Shown: positions 40,442 to 48,133 of the stretch, piece by piece | Layout: the number at the start of each line of letters is the position of its first letter | How positions within the stretch are numbered: the first letter of the stretch is position 1 | DNA from: Streptomyces purpureus | GTDB lineage: Bacteria; Actinomycetota; Actinomycetes; Streptomycetales; Streptomycetaceae | Length of the DNA: 64,000 nucleotides | Assembly (NCBI RefSeq): GCF_014648195.1 | Contig: NZ_BMQQ01000019.1 | Coordinates: 1-64,000, forward strand | Reading direction: 5' to 3' | Position numbers and translations under genes: made by a program | The notes under the pieces: generated by a model | What the model was told of the DNA's origin: nothing | Databases searched by the model: none | Seen by the model: only the letters and a program-made list of their open reading frames with translations

Positions 40442-40882
40442 ATGGAGGAGCTGGATCGTCAGATCGTGGAATTGCTCGTCAAGGACGGGCGGATGAGCTA
40501 CACCGACCTGGGCAAGGCCACCGGCCTGTCCACCTCGGCGGTTCATCAGCGGGTACGCAGGCTGGAGCAGCGCGGAGTGATCCGCGGCTACGCCGCCGTC
40601 GTCGACCCCGAGGCCGTCGGCCTGCCGCTGACCGCCTTCATCTCGGTGAAACCGTTCGACCCCAGCGCCCCCGACGACACACCCGACCGGCTGGCCGACA
40701 TCCCCGAGATCGAGGCCTGCCACAGCGTCGCCGGCGACGAGAACTACATTCTTAAGGTGCGCGTGGCCACCCCGCTGGAGCTCGAGCACCTGCTCGGCCG
40801 CATCCGCTCCCAGGCGCATGTCTCCAGCCGCACCACGGTGGTCCTGTCGACCCCGTACGAAGCGAGGCCGCCACGAATCTAG
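40442..40882 (+). CDS. Lrp/AsnC-family transcriptional regulator
   Basis: A 146-residue regulator with HTH at about residues 17-40 (SYTDLGKATGLSTSAVHQRV) and a RAM domain (PLTAFISVKPFDP, ACHSVAGDENYILKVRVATP). It probably starts from a leaderless transcript. The amidohydrolase gene starts ten bases downstream in the same direction, so the regulator may govern it. The ligand is unknown. Confidence 0.92.
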   Translation: MEELDRQIVELLVKDGRMSYTDLGKATGLSTSAVHQRVRRLEQRGVIRGYAAVVDPEAVGLPLTAFISVKPFDPSAPDDTPDRLADIPEIEACHSVAGDENYILKVRVATPLELEHLLGRIRSQAHVSSRTTVVLSTPYEARPPRI

Positions 40883-40892
40883 GCTGGTCACC

Positions 40893-42521
40893 ATGACCGA
40901 GAGCCTGACCGAGCCGCTGCCCGACGACGCGCACCGCACCGTGCTGCTGCGCGGCGGAGAAGTCCACAGCCCCGCCGACCCCTTCGCCACCGCCATGGTC
41001 GTGGAACGCGGCCATGTCGCCTGGGTGGGCTCGGAGGGGGCCGCGGACGCCTTCGCCTCCGGCGTCGACGAGGTCGTCGACCTCGACGGCGCCCTGGTCA
41101 CCCCCGCGTTCGTCGACGCCCATGTGCACACCACCTCGACCGGCCTCGCCCTCACCGGACTCGACCTCACCGGCGCCGCCTCCCTCACGGAGGCCGCCGA
41201 CCGGATCCGCGCCTACGCCGCCGCCCGCCCCGCCGACCGCATCCTCATCGGCCACGGCTGGGACGCCTCCCGCTGGCCCGAGCGCCGCCCGCCGCACCGC
41301 GCCGAACTCGACGAGCTCACCGGCGGCCGCCCGCTCTACCTCACCCGCGTCGACGTCCACTCGGCCGTCGCCACCACCGCCCTGCTCGCCCTCGTGCCCG
41401 GCATCCGCGCCATGACCGGCTTCCACGACGGCGAGCCGCTCACCGGCGACGCCCACCACGCCGTCCGCGCCGCCGCGTACGCCGCGCTCTCCCCGCTCCA
41501 GCGCACCGAGGCGCAGCGCGCCGCCCTGCGCCACGCCGCCTCCCTCGGCATCGGCACCGTCCACGAGTGCGCCGGCCCGGAGATCTCCTCCGAGTCCGAC
41601 TTCACCTCCCTGCTCGCCCTCGACGAGCCCGGCCCGCGCGTCGTCGGCTACTGGGCCGACCTCGACGTCGAACGGGCCCGCGCGCTCGGCGCCCACGGCG
41701 CCGCCGGAGACCTCTTCGCCGACGGCTCCCTCGGATCCCACACCGCCTGCCTGCACGACCCGTACGCCGACAACCCGCACACCGGCCTCGCCCACCTCGA
41801 CGCGGCCACCGTCGCCGCCCATGTCGTGGCCTGCACCGAGGCCGGGCTCCAGGCCGGCTTCCACGCCATCGGCGACGCGGCGATCAGCACCGTCGTCGAC
41901 GGCGTCCGCGCGGCCGCCGAGAAGCTCGGCCTCGCCCGGATCCGCGCCGCCCGCCACCGCGTCGAGCACGCCGAGATGCTCATCCCCGAGACCATCGCCG
42001 CCTTCGCCGAGCTGGGCCTGACCGCCTCCGTCCAGCCCGCCTTCGACGTCGCCTGGGGCGGTGAGGACGGCATGTACGCCGAGCGGCTGGGCGCCGAGCG
42101 GGCCCGTACCCTCAACCCGTACGCCGCCCTGCTGCGCGCCGGCGTACCGCTCGCCTTCGGCTCCGACAGCCCGGTCACCCCGCTCGACCCCTGGGGCACC
42201 GTCCGCGCGGCCGCCTTCCACCGGACGCCCGAGCACCGCATCTCGGTCCGCGCCGCCTTCACCGCCCACACCCGGGGCGGCTGGCGGGCCACCGGCCGGG
42301 ACGACGCGGGCGTGCTGGTCCCCGGTGCCCCGGCCGACTACGCGGTCTGGCGCACCGGCGAGCTGGTGGTCCAGGCACCCGACGACCGGGTCGCCCGCTG
42401 GTCCACCGACCCGAGGTCCGGAACGCCCGGCCTGCCCGACCTGACCCCCGGCCATGACCTGCCGGTGTGTCTGCGCACCGTGGTCTTCGGACAAACGGTT
42501 TTCGTACGGCCCAACGAGTGA
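40893..42521 (+). CDS. amidohydrolase of the YtcJ/Amidohydro_3 group
   Basis: A 542-residue metal-dependent hydrolase. The metal motif DAHVHTTSTGLAL lies near residues 75-87. GFHAIGDAAISTVVDGVR and HRVEHAEMLIPETIAAFAEL carry further histidine ligands, and FGSDSPVTPLDPWGTVRA carries the catalytic Asp. Substrates of this group are poorly known; N-acyl or cyclic amides are typical. It forms a short operon with the AsnC-type regulator. Confidence 0.88.
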   Translation: MTESLTEPLPDDAHRTVLLRGGEVHSPADPFATAMVVERGHVAWVGSEGAADAFASGVDEVVDLDGALVTPAFVDAHVHTTSTGLALTGLDLTGAASLTEAADRIRAYAAARPADRILIGHGWDASRWPERRPPHRAELDELTGGRPLYLTRVDVHSAVATTALLALVPGIRAMTGFHDGEPLTGDAHHAVRAAAYAALSPLQRTEAQRAALRHAASLGIGTVHECAGPEISSESDFTSLLALDEPGPRVVGYWADLDVERARALGAHGAAGDLFADGSLGSHTACLHDPYADNPHTGLAHLDAATVAAHVVACTEAGLQAGFHAIGDAAISTVVDGVRAAAEKLGLARIRAARHRVEHAEMLIPETIAAFAELGLTASVQPAFDVAWGGEDGMYAERLGAERARTLNPYAALLRAGVPLAFGSDSPVTPLDPWGTVRAAAFHRTPEHRISVRAAFTAHTRGGWRATGRDDAGVLVPGAPADYAVWRTGELVVQAPDDRVARWSTDPRSGTPGLPDLTPGHDLPVCLRTVVFGQTVFVRPNE

Positions 42522-42630
42522 CGTAGGGGCATTCCGTACCCCCGGCCGCCGGTTCCCCGGCTCGTCCTCGACCTGCGGATCTTCCTCACCGGCCCCCGTC
42601 CATGGGCCGTCGCCGCAGGTCAGGGCGGTA

Positions 42631-42661
42631 TTGACAGCAAACCGCCGACGGCCGGTAGGTT
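42631..42661 (+). promoter_or_regulatory. vegetative-type promoter upstream of ppm1
   Basis: TTGACA (42631-42636) and TAGGTT (42656-42661) are separated by 19 bases. Transcription from here would start near 42668 and give a leader of about 265 bases before the ppm1 start codon. Confidence 0.55.
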
Positions 42662-42680
42662 CGGCCGGGTCCACCCCAGG

Positions 42681-42769
42681 ACGTCCGGCCGGCTGAAGGT
42701 TTCTCCCGGGCGGGGGTTCCCCGTGCTCGCAGGAGCCGGCGAGGTGCGACCCGGGTGGGGCCCGGACGT
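42681..42769 (+). ncRNA. candidate structured leader RNA upstream of ppm1
   Basis: ACGTCCGG (42681-42688) pairs with CCGGACGT (42762-42769), enclosing further complementary blocks: CGGGG/CCCCG near 42711-42723 and GCCGGC/GCCGGC segments. This lies within the inferred 265-base leader after the promoter at 42631. It does not match an RNA family I can name. No short coding frame with a clear ribosome binding site accounts for it. Confidence 0.35.
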
Positions 42770-42932
42770 TCAGTAGACAACGGCTCTCGGTCGACCCGCA
42801 GCCAGCGGGTCCCAAGGCCGGCCCGAAGGACACCCGGGCCCCCATCCGCAGACCGGCGCCGCACCGGAAGTCCGTGTGACGCGTGAGGCTCGCTATGGTG
42901 GGGATCTGCGTACGGACGTCAAAGGGGCAGTA

Positions 42933-43709
42933 GTGAACGACGGTGGCCAGAGGCGATACGGCCCACTCGGCAGAACCTTGGTGATCATCCCCACCTACAA
43001 CGAGGCCGAGAACATCCAGCCGATCGTCGCCCGGGTGCGGGAATCCGTGCCCGACGCGCACATCCTCGTCGCCGACGACAACAGCCCCGACGGCACCGGC
43101 AAGATCGCCGACGAGCTCTCCGCCGAGGACGACCACGTCCACGTCCTGCACCGCAAGGGCAAGGAAGGGCTCGGCGCCGCCTATCTCGCCGGCTTCCGCT
43201 GGGGCATGGACAACGGCTACGGCGTGCTCGTCGAGATGGACGCCGACGGTTCCCACCAGCCCGAGGAGCTGCCCCGGCTGCTCACCGCCCTCAAGGGCGC
43301 CGATCTGGTCCTCGGCTCCCGCTGGGTACCCGGCGGCCGGATTGTGAACTGGCCCAAGTCCCGCGAGTTCATCTCCCGCGGTGGCAGCCTCTACTCCCGC
43401 GTCCTGCTCGACGTCCCGATCCGCGATGTCACCGGCGGCTACCGGGCCTTCCGCAAGGAGACCCTGGAGGGCCTCGGGCTCGACGAGGTGGCCTCCGCCG
43501 GCTACTGCTTCCAGGTCGACCTGGCGCGCCGCGCCGTCGCCGCCGGCTTCCACGTCGTCGAGGTCCCCATCACCTTCGTCGAGCGCGAGCGCGGCGACTC
43601 CAAGATGAGCCGGGACATCCTCGTCGAGGCGCTGTGGCGGGTCACCGCCTGGGGTGTCGGCTCCCGCGCGAACAAGGTCCTCGGCCGGCGGCCCGCGAAG
43701 CGCCGCTGA
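42933..43709 (+). CDS. ppm1: polyprenol monophosphomannose synthase
   Basis: A 258-residue GT2 glycosyltransferase making polyprenyl-phosphate mannose, the donor for protein O-mannosylation and phage-receptor glycosylation in Streptomyces. The sequence shows LVIIPTYNEAENIQPIVARV, the metal-binding VEMDADGSHQPEELPRLL, LGSRWVPGGRIVNWPKSR and the C-terminal VPITFVERERGDSKMSRD. GTG at 42933 has AAAGGGG upstream; an in-frame GTG at 42876 would add 19 residues. The lipoprotein-acyltransferase half present in some Ppm1 fusions is absent. Confidence 0.93.
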   Translation: MNDGGQRRYGPLGRTLVIIPTYNEAENIQPIVARVRESVPDAHILVADDNSPDGTGKIADELSAEDDHVHVLHRKGKEGLGAAYLAGFRWGMDNGYGVLVEMDADGSHQPEELPRLLTALKGADLVLGSRWVPGGRIVNWPKSREFISRGGSLYSRVLLDVPIRDVTGGYRAFRKETLEGLGLDEVASAGYCFQVDLARRAVAAGFHVVEVPITFVERERGDSKMSRDILVEALWRVTAWGVGSRANKVLGRRPAKRR

Positions 43710-43768
43710 CCTTCGCACCGCCGCCGGTCTTTATGCCGTACCGGCGAGGCGCCAGGCACACTGGGTCC

Positions 43769-44359
43769 ATGACGACCGGCGCCCCGCCTCCCCTCGCCCG
43801 CAAGCGCTCACGCGCCCGTACGCTCGCTCCGCTCGGTATCGCCGCCTATCTGGTCCTGGAGATCTGGCTGCTGATCCAGGTCGGCGGAGCCGCCGGCGGC
43901 CTCACCGTCCTCGCCCTGCTCGTCGGAGCCGGGGTGCTCGGCGCGGTGGTGGTCAAGCGCGCGGGCCGGCGGGCCTTCCAGTCCCTCACCGAAACGCTTC
44001 AGCAGCAGCAGTCGGGCCAGGCGCCCACCCAGGACCCCAAGTCCACGCGCAACGGCCTGCTGATGCTCGGCGGCCTGCTGCTCATGCTGCCCGGCTTCGT
44101 CTCCGACGTCGCCGGACTGCTGCTGCTCGTACCGCCGGTGCGCGGCGCGCTGGGCCGGTACGCGGACAAGGCGCTGGACCGCAAGATGCGCTCGGCCACG
44201 GCCGGCAGCTTCGGCGACGCCTTCCAGCAGGCCCGCATTCACCGCCCGGACGGCAAGATCGTGCAGGGTGAGGTCATCCGCGATGACGGCCCGTCGGCGC
44301 AGCCGCAGAACGGCGGCCCTTACGGCTCCGAGGGCCCCCGCCCGCCGCTCACCCCCTGA
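43769..44359 (+). CDS. fxsA: FxsA-family membrane protein
   Basis: A 196-residue protein with two membrane segments in the first half (APLGIAAYLVLEIWLLIQVG and GLTVLALLVGAGVLGAVVVK), then LLMLGGLLLMLPGFVSDVAG, the FxsA signature, and a charged cytosolic tail. FxsA of E. coli relieves phage exclusion; in actinobacteria the role is unknown. It follows ppm1 after 59 bases and is convergent with rbpA. Confidence 0.93.
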   Translation: MTTGAPPPLARKRSRARTLAPLGIAAYLVLEIWLLIQVGGAAGGLTVLALLVGAGVLGAVVVKRAGRRAFQSLTETLQQQQSGQAPTQDPKSTRNGLLMLGGLLLMLPGFVSDVAGLLLLVPPVRGALGRYADKALDRKMRSATAGSFGDAFQQARIHRPDGKIVQGEVIRDDGPSAQPQNGGPYGSEGPRPPLTP

Positions 44360-44397
44360 CGGCTCCGTGTCCGGGGTCGCCCGGGCGCGCACATGCG

Positions 44398-44448
44398 AAC
44401 AGCCGCGGGGCGCGGTACACACTCGGTGTACCGCGCCCCGCGGCTGTT
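44398..44448. terminator. bidirectional terminator between fxsA and rbpA
   Basis: A perfect 23-bp stem: 44398-44420 is fully complementary to 44426-44448 around a five-base ACTCG loop. It lies between the stop codons of the convergent fxsA and rbpA genes and serves both. Confidence 0.95.
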
Positions 44449-44469
44449 GTTCGACCTGAAGTGGCGCGC

Positions 44470-44844
44470 TTACGCGGACTTCCGGCTGTCGCGCGGATGC
44501 ACGGCGATGTTCATGGCGCCGGAGCGCAGGACGGCCAGCCTCTCGGCCAGCACCTCCTCGAGCTCCTCGCGGGTGCGCCGCTCCATGAGCATGTCCCAGT
44601 GCGTACGCGCAGGCTTGCCCTTCTTCTCCTCGGGGCCGTCCCCGTCCACCAGAAGTGCCTGGCTTCCGCAGACCTTGCACTCCCACTCCGGCGGAATCTC
44701 CGCCTCGACCGAGAAGGGCATCTCGAAACGATGGCCCTTCTCGCATGCGTACTCCACCGCCTGGCGCGGGGCCAGATCGATGCCGCGGTCGGTCTCGTAG
44801 CTGGTCACCACGAGGCGCGTGCCGCGAAGAGCTCGCTCACTCAT
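44470..44844 (-). CDS. rbpA: RNA polymerase-binding protein RbpA
   Basis: A 124-residue actinobacterial transcription factor that stabilises the open complex with group 1 and 2 sigma factors. MSERALRGTRLVVTSYETDR begins the N-terminal tail and core RNAP-contacting region. The zinc-like centre (YACEKGHRFEMPF and WECKVCGSQALLV) is followed by the basic linker (KKGKPARTHWDMLMERRT) and the sigma-interaction domain (REELEEVLAERLAVL). The upstream region has a SigR-type promoter. Confidence 0.97.
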   Translation of the reverse strand: MSERALRGTRLVVTSYETDRGIDLAPRQAVEYACEKGHRFEMPFSVEAEIPPEWECKVCGSQALLVDGDGPEEKKGKPARTHWDMLMERRTREELEEVLAERLAVLRSGAMNIAVHPRDSRKSA

Positions 44845-44905
44845 GAATCGTGCCTCCCGGGCTTGTCGCCCACAGGACAGGTGTCGCTGTCGTCGTCATC
44901 CGGTC

Positions 44906-44931
44906 AACGTCCGGTCGGCGGTAAAGATTCC
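44906..44931 (-). promoter_or_regulatory. SigR-type promoter of rbpA
   Basis: On the minus strand GGAAT (44931-44927) and GTT (44908-44906) are separated by exactly 18 bases, the spacing of the SigR consensus GGAAT-N18-GTT. The predicted start is about 55 bases upstream of the rbpA ATG. SigR control of rbpA during thiol stress is established in S. coelicolor. Confidence 0.85.
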
Positions 44932-44944
44932 CGTTCCGGGTAAT

Positions 44945-45187
44945 GCGTCGCCCGTCGTGCCGCTGCTTTTTCCCAAGCTTGGGTACCCACCAGTGCCCGG
45001 TTTGTCACATCTGGCAGCAGATGTCACCCAGCGTCTTCACGAAGTCAACACGCAGTAACGGTCCGCCTGGCAGGCCAAAGGCGTACACTACCGGCCTTTC
45101 ACTTCCGCGTCTAAATTCGCGGCGAATCCGGGCCGGAACCCATGCCGTGGTTCACGCCACATCCGCCGCCGCAACCGGCCCGGGCGG
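44945..45187. other. intergenic region with palindromes between UMF1 gene and rbpA promoter
   Basis: CCCAAGCTTGGG (44972-44983) is a perfect 12-bp palindrome. ACATCTG/CAGATGT (45007-45024) is a 7-bp inverted repeat around GCAG, and AAAGGC/GCCTTT pairs near 45076-45098. One or more could terminate the UMF1 transporter transcript, which runs toward rbpA. No protein-coding sequence is evident. Confidence 0.4.
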
Positions 45188-46552
45188 CTAAATCCGGTCC
45201 GGGACAGGATTGCCCGCCGCGGCCACCGCCTGCCGCACCGGCACCCTCGCGAGCAGCACGGAACCGAGCGCGAAGAAGATCACCAGGGAGATGATGGCAT
45301 CCCGGTAGCTGCCGGTCACCTGGAACGCCAGCCCGAACACGAGCGGACCGAGCCAGCTCAGGCCCCGGTCGCTCATCTCGTACGCGGAGAAGTACTCCGC
45401 CTCCTTGCCGCGCGGCACCAGATGCGAGAACAGCGAACGCGACAGCGCCTGGCTGCCGCCGAGCACCAGACCGATCGCCCCGGCCATGCAGTAGAAGAAC
45501 CCCGGCGCCCGCGCGGGCAGGAAGTAGCCGGCGGCAAGGATCAGCGTCCAGACGGCCAGGGACCCGAGGATCGTCCGCTTCGCTCCGTACGTCCGCGCGA
45601 GCCGCCCCATCCCCAGCGCCCCGGCCACCGCCAGCACCTGCACCAGCAGCACCGCCGTGATCAAGGTCGTCTGGTCCAGGCCCAGCTCCTCCGACCCGTA
45701 GACCGACGCCTGCGAGATCACCGTCTGCACGCCGTCGTTGTAGACGAGATAGGCGAGCAGGAAGGAGAGCGTCAGCGGATGACGGCGCATGTCCTTGAGG
45801 GTCGCGATCAGTTGGCGCCAGCCCGCGCCGACCGCGCCCTCACCACTCGGCGCCACCCTCCGGTCCCGCAGCCGCCGCAGCGGCACCAGCGTCCACGCGC
45901 CCCACCACAGCCCGGCCGACGCCAGGCAGATCCGCACCGCCGTGGACTCGGAGAGCCCGAAGGACTCATGGCCGCTGTACAGCACCAGATTCAGTACGAG
46001 GACCAGCGCCCCGGACGTGTAGCCGAACGCCCAGCCCCGGGAGGAGACCCCGTCCCGCTCCTCCGGATCGGCGATCTGCGGCAGATAGGCGTTGTAGAGC
46101 ACCATCGACACCGCGAGCGAGGCGTTCGCCACGATCAGCAGCCCGGCGCCCAGCAGATAGCGGTCCCCTGACAGGAAGAACATCCCCGCCGTGGCCGCCG
46201 CCCCGAGATAGGCCGCGGCCGCCAGCAGCGGCTTCTTCCGGCCCGTACGGTCCGCGGCCGCGCCCGCCAGCGGCATCACCAGCACCGCGAGCACCACCGA
46301 CACCGACACCGCGTACGGGAAGACCGAACCGGCCCGCACCGGAATCCCCAGCGGATGCACAAAGCCGTCCGCGTCAGCCGCGGCCTTGGCCACCGACGTC
46401 AGATAGGGGCCGAGGAACACCGTCAGCACGCTCGTCGAATAGACGGAGCACGCGAAGTCGTAGAAATACCAGCCGCGTTGCTCGCGTCTGCGTGCGTCCG
46501 GACCGGCCTCCCGGCCGGAGCTCTCCTCAGTGCCGACGGTTTCGCCGCTCAC
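45188..46552 (-). CDS. UMF1-type MFS transporter (Atg22-like)
   Basis: A 454-residue transporter with 12 membrane segments. The start, after a hydrophilic N-terminus, is RGWYFYDFACSVYSTSVLTV, the UMF1/Atg22 signature, and MPLAGAAADRTGRKKPLLAA is the first cytosolic loop. Atg22 exports amino acids from fungal vacuoles; bacterial substrates are unknown. Next on the strand is the glycerophosphodiester phosphodiesterase gene, ending 49 bases upstream. Confidence 0.9.
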   Translation of the reverse strand: MSGETVGTEESSGREAGPDARRREQRGWYFYDFACSVYSTSVLTVFLGPYLTSVAKAAADADGFVHPLGIPVRAGSVFPYAVSVSVVLAVLVMPLAGAAADRTGRKKPLLAAAAYLGAAATAGMFFLSGDRYLLGAGLLIVANASLAVSMVLYNAYLPQIADPEERDGVSSRGWAFGYTSGALVLVLNLVLYSGHESFGLSESTAVRICLASAGLWWGAWTLVPLRRLRDRRVAPSGEGAVGAGWRQLIATLKDMRRHPLTLSFLLAYLVYNDGVQTVISQASVYGSEELGLDQTTLITAVLLVQVLAVAGALGMGRLARTYGAKRTILGSLAVWTLILAAGYFLPARAPGFFYCMAGAIGLVLGGSQALSRSLFSHLVPRGKEAEYFSAYEMSDRGLSWLGPLVFGLAFQVTGSYRDAIISLVIFFALGSVLLARVPVRQAVAAAGNPVPDRI

Positions 46553-46600
46553 GCCCGCGCCCCCTCGTTCGTCCCCGTGGTGAACGCCCCCGACCGCCGG

Positions 46601-47365
46601 TCAGACCCAGACTCCCCGGTCGGTCAGCACCGTGCGCAGCGTCTCCAGATGATCGGTCATGATGCCATCCACTCCCAGGTCGAGGAGAGAGGCCATCCGC
46701 TCCGGATCGTTCACGGTCCACACATGCACCTGGAGGCCACGGGCGTGCGCCGCGGCGACGAACCGCCGGTCCACCACCCGTATCCCGCTCTGGCTCTCCG
46801 GCACCTGCGCGGCCACCGCACCCCGGCGCAGCGCCGCCGGTATGCCGAGCGAGCGCAGCCGCAGCCCGAGGACCCCGCGCACGCCGTACGAGGTGGCGAG
46901 CCGCGGGCCCGCCAGCTTCAGCGCCCTGGCAACCCGGCCCTCGTCGAAGGAGCCCACGCAGACCCGGTCCCAGGCATCGGCCCGGCGTATCAGCTCGACC
47001 AGCGGCGCCAGGGCCGATTCGGCCTTGATGTCCACGTTCCAGCGGGCCTCGGGGAACTCTTCCAGCAGGTCCTCGAAGAGCGGCAGCGGCTCCTTGCCGG
47101 CCACCCTGGCCTCCCGGACCGCGCTCCACGGCAGGTCCCGGATCCGGCCCCGGGCGTCGGTCACCCGGTCCAGGGTGGTGTCGTGGAAGGCGACCAGGGC
47201 GCCGTCGGCGGTGGTGTGCACATCCGTCTCGAAGTACCGGTAGCCGCTCGCTGCGGCGCGCCGGAAGGCGGCGGCGGTGTTCTCGAGACCGTCGGCCGTC
47301 CCGCCCCGGTGGGCGAACGGGATCGGGGCCGGATGGTCCAGATAGGGGTGGCGTACGCGAGTCAC
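46601..47365 (-). CDS. glycerophosphodiester phosphodiesterase
   Basis: A 254-residue enzyme releasing glycerol-3-phosphate from glycerophosphodiesters. The catalytic block is PFAHRGGTADGLENTAAAF with the first catalytic His, followed by ETDVHTTADGALVAFHDTTL with the metal-binding Glu-x-Asp and the second His. The C-terminal VHVWTVNDPERMASLLDLGV is also typical. The start is GTG overlapping the yczE stop by four bases (GTGA). No signal peptide is visible. Confidence 0.92.
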   Translation of the reverse strand: MTRVRHPYLDHPAPIPFAHRGGTADGLENTAAAFRRAAASGYRYFETDVHTTADGALVAFHDTTLDRVTDARGRIRDLPWSAVREARVAGKEPLPLFEDLLEEFPEARWNVDIKAESALAPLVELIRRADAWDRVCVGSFDEGRVARALKLAGPRLATSYGVRGVLGLRLRSLGIPAALRRGAVAAQVPESQSGIRVVDRRFVAAAHARGLQVHVWTVNDPERMASLLDLGVDGIMTDHLETLRTVLTDRGVWV

Positions 47366-48069
47366 CGCCGCAGTATGGCCTGCTTCGGTGTCGGGGAGGC
47401 GACGGAGGCGCTGCCGTCCTGCTGAGCGGGGATGGCGAAGACGCGCAGGAAGAACTGGGCGAGCGGCCCGATGGACAGGGCGTACAGCACCGTGCCGACG
47501 CCCAGCGAGCCGCCGAGCAGGAAGCCCGTGACGACGACCGCGACCTCGATGGCGGTCCGCACGAGCCGGATCGAGCGGCCCGTGAGCCGGTGCAGCCCGG
47601 TCATCAGGCCGTCGCGGGGGCCCGGCCCGAAGCGGGCGGCGATGTACAGACCCGTGGCGACCCCGTTGAGGACGATGCCGGCCACCATCAGCGGGATCCG
47701 CGGCATCAGGCCGTCCAGCTCGGGGACGAGCGCCAGTGTGGCGTCCATGGCGATGCCGATCACGAAGACGTTGGAGACCGTGCCGAGGCCTGGCCGCTGG
47801 CGGATCGGGACCCACAGCAGGAGCACGATCGCGCCGACGATGATGGAGACGACGCCGATGGTCAGCCCGGTGAGCTCGGCCAGACCCTGGTGCAGCACCC
47901 CCCACGGCTCCAGGCCGAGCCCGCCACGGACCAGGAGGGCCGAACTCACGCCGTACACGGCCAGTCCGATGTACAGCTGAAGGAGTCGACGGGTGAGATA
48001 CGGGCCGCGCAGCGCGGACGCCATGGACAAGGAGTGCCCCCCTGGGTTGGTGGTGGTGGACCGACTCAT
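47362..48069 (-). CDS. yczE: YczE/YyaS/YitT-family membrane protein
   Basis: A polytopic protein of 235 residues with about five hydrophobic segments (LYIGLAVYGVSSALLVRGGL, VVSIIVGAIVLLLW, VLNGVATGLYIAARFGPGPR). YczE homologues are often controlled by a divergently encoded MocR regulator, as here. The start is uncertain: ATG at 48069 is used, but ATG at 48024 or a TTG at 48030 with GGGGGG upstream would also work. It overlaps the phosphodiesterase gene by four bases. Confidence 0.86.
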   Translation of the reverse strand: MSRSTTTNPGGHSLSMASALRGPYLTRRLLQLYIGLAVYGVSSALLVRGGLGLEPWGVLHQGLAELTGLTIGVVSIIVGAIVLLLWVPIRQRPGLGTVSNVFVIGIAMDATLALVPELDGLMPRIPLMVAGIVLNGVATGLYIAARFGPGPRDGLMTGLHRLTGRSIRLVRTAIEVAVVVTGFLLGGSLGVGTVLYALSIGPLAQFFLRVFAIPAQQDGSASVASPTPKQAILRR

Positions 48070-48085
48070 GACACTCTGTGGCGGG

Positions 48086-48112
48086 GAATTGGATACCAGC
48101 CAGGGCCAATTC
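48086..48112. promoter_or_regulatory. inverted repeat in the yczE-MocR divergent promoter
   Basis: GAATTGG (48086-48092) and CCAATTC (48106-48112) are perfect 7-bp arms around a 13-base spacer. The site is 17 bases from the yczE start used here and 21 bases from the MocR start, so it can act on both promoters. Binding by the MocR protein is inferred. Confidence 0.55.
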
Positions 48113-48133
48113 GAGGAAGGTGGACTGAGTTCC

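Noticed and set aside
40752-43718. 988-residue minus-strand open frame across the amidohydrolase and ppm1
   Set aside because: It is antisense to two well-supported genes and to the leader region, with low-complexity composition.
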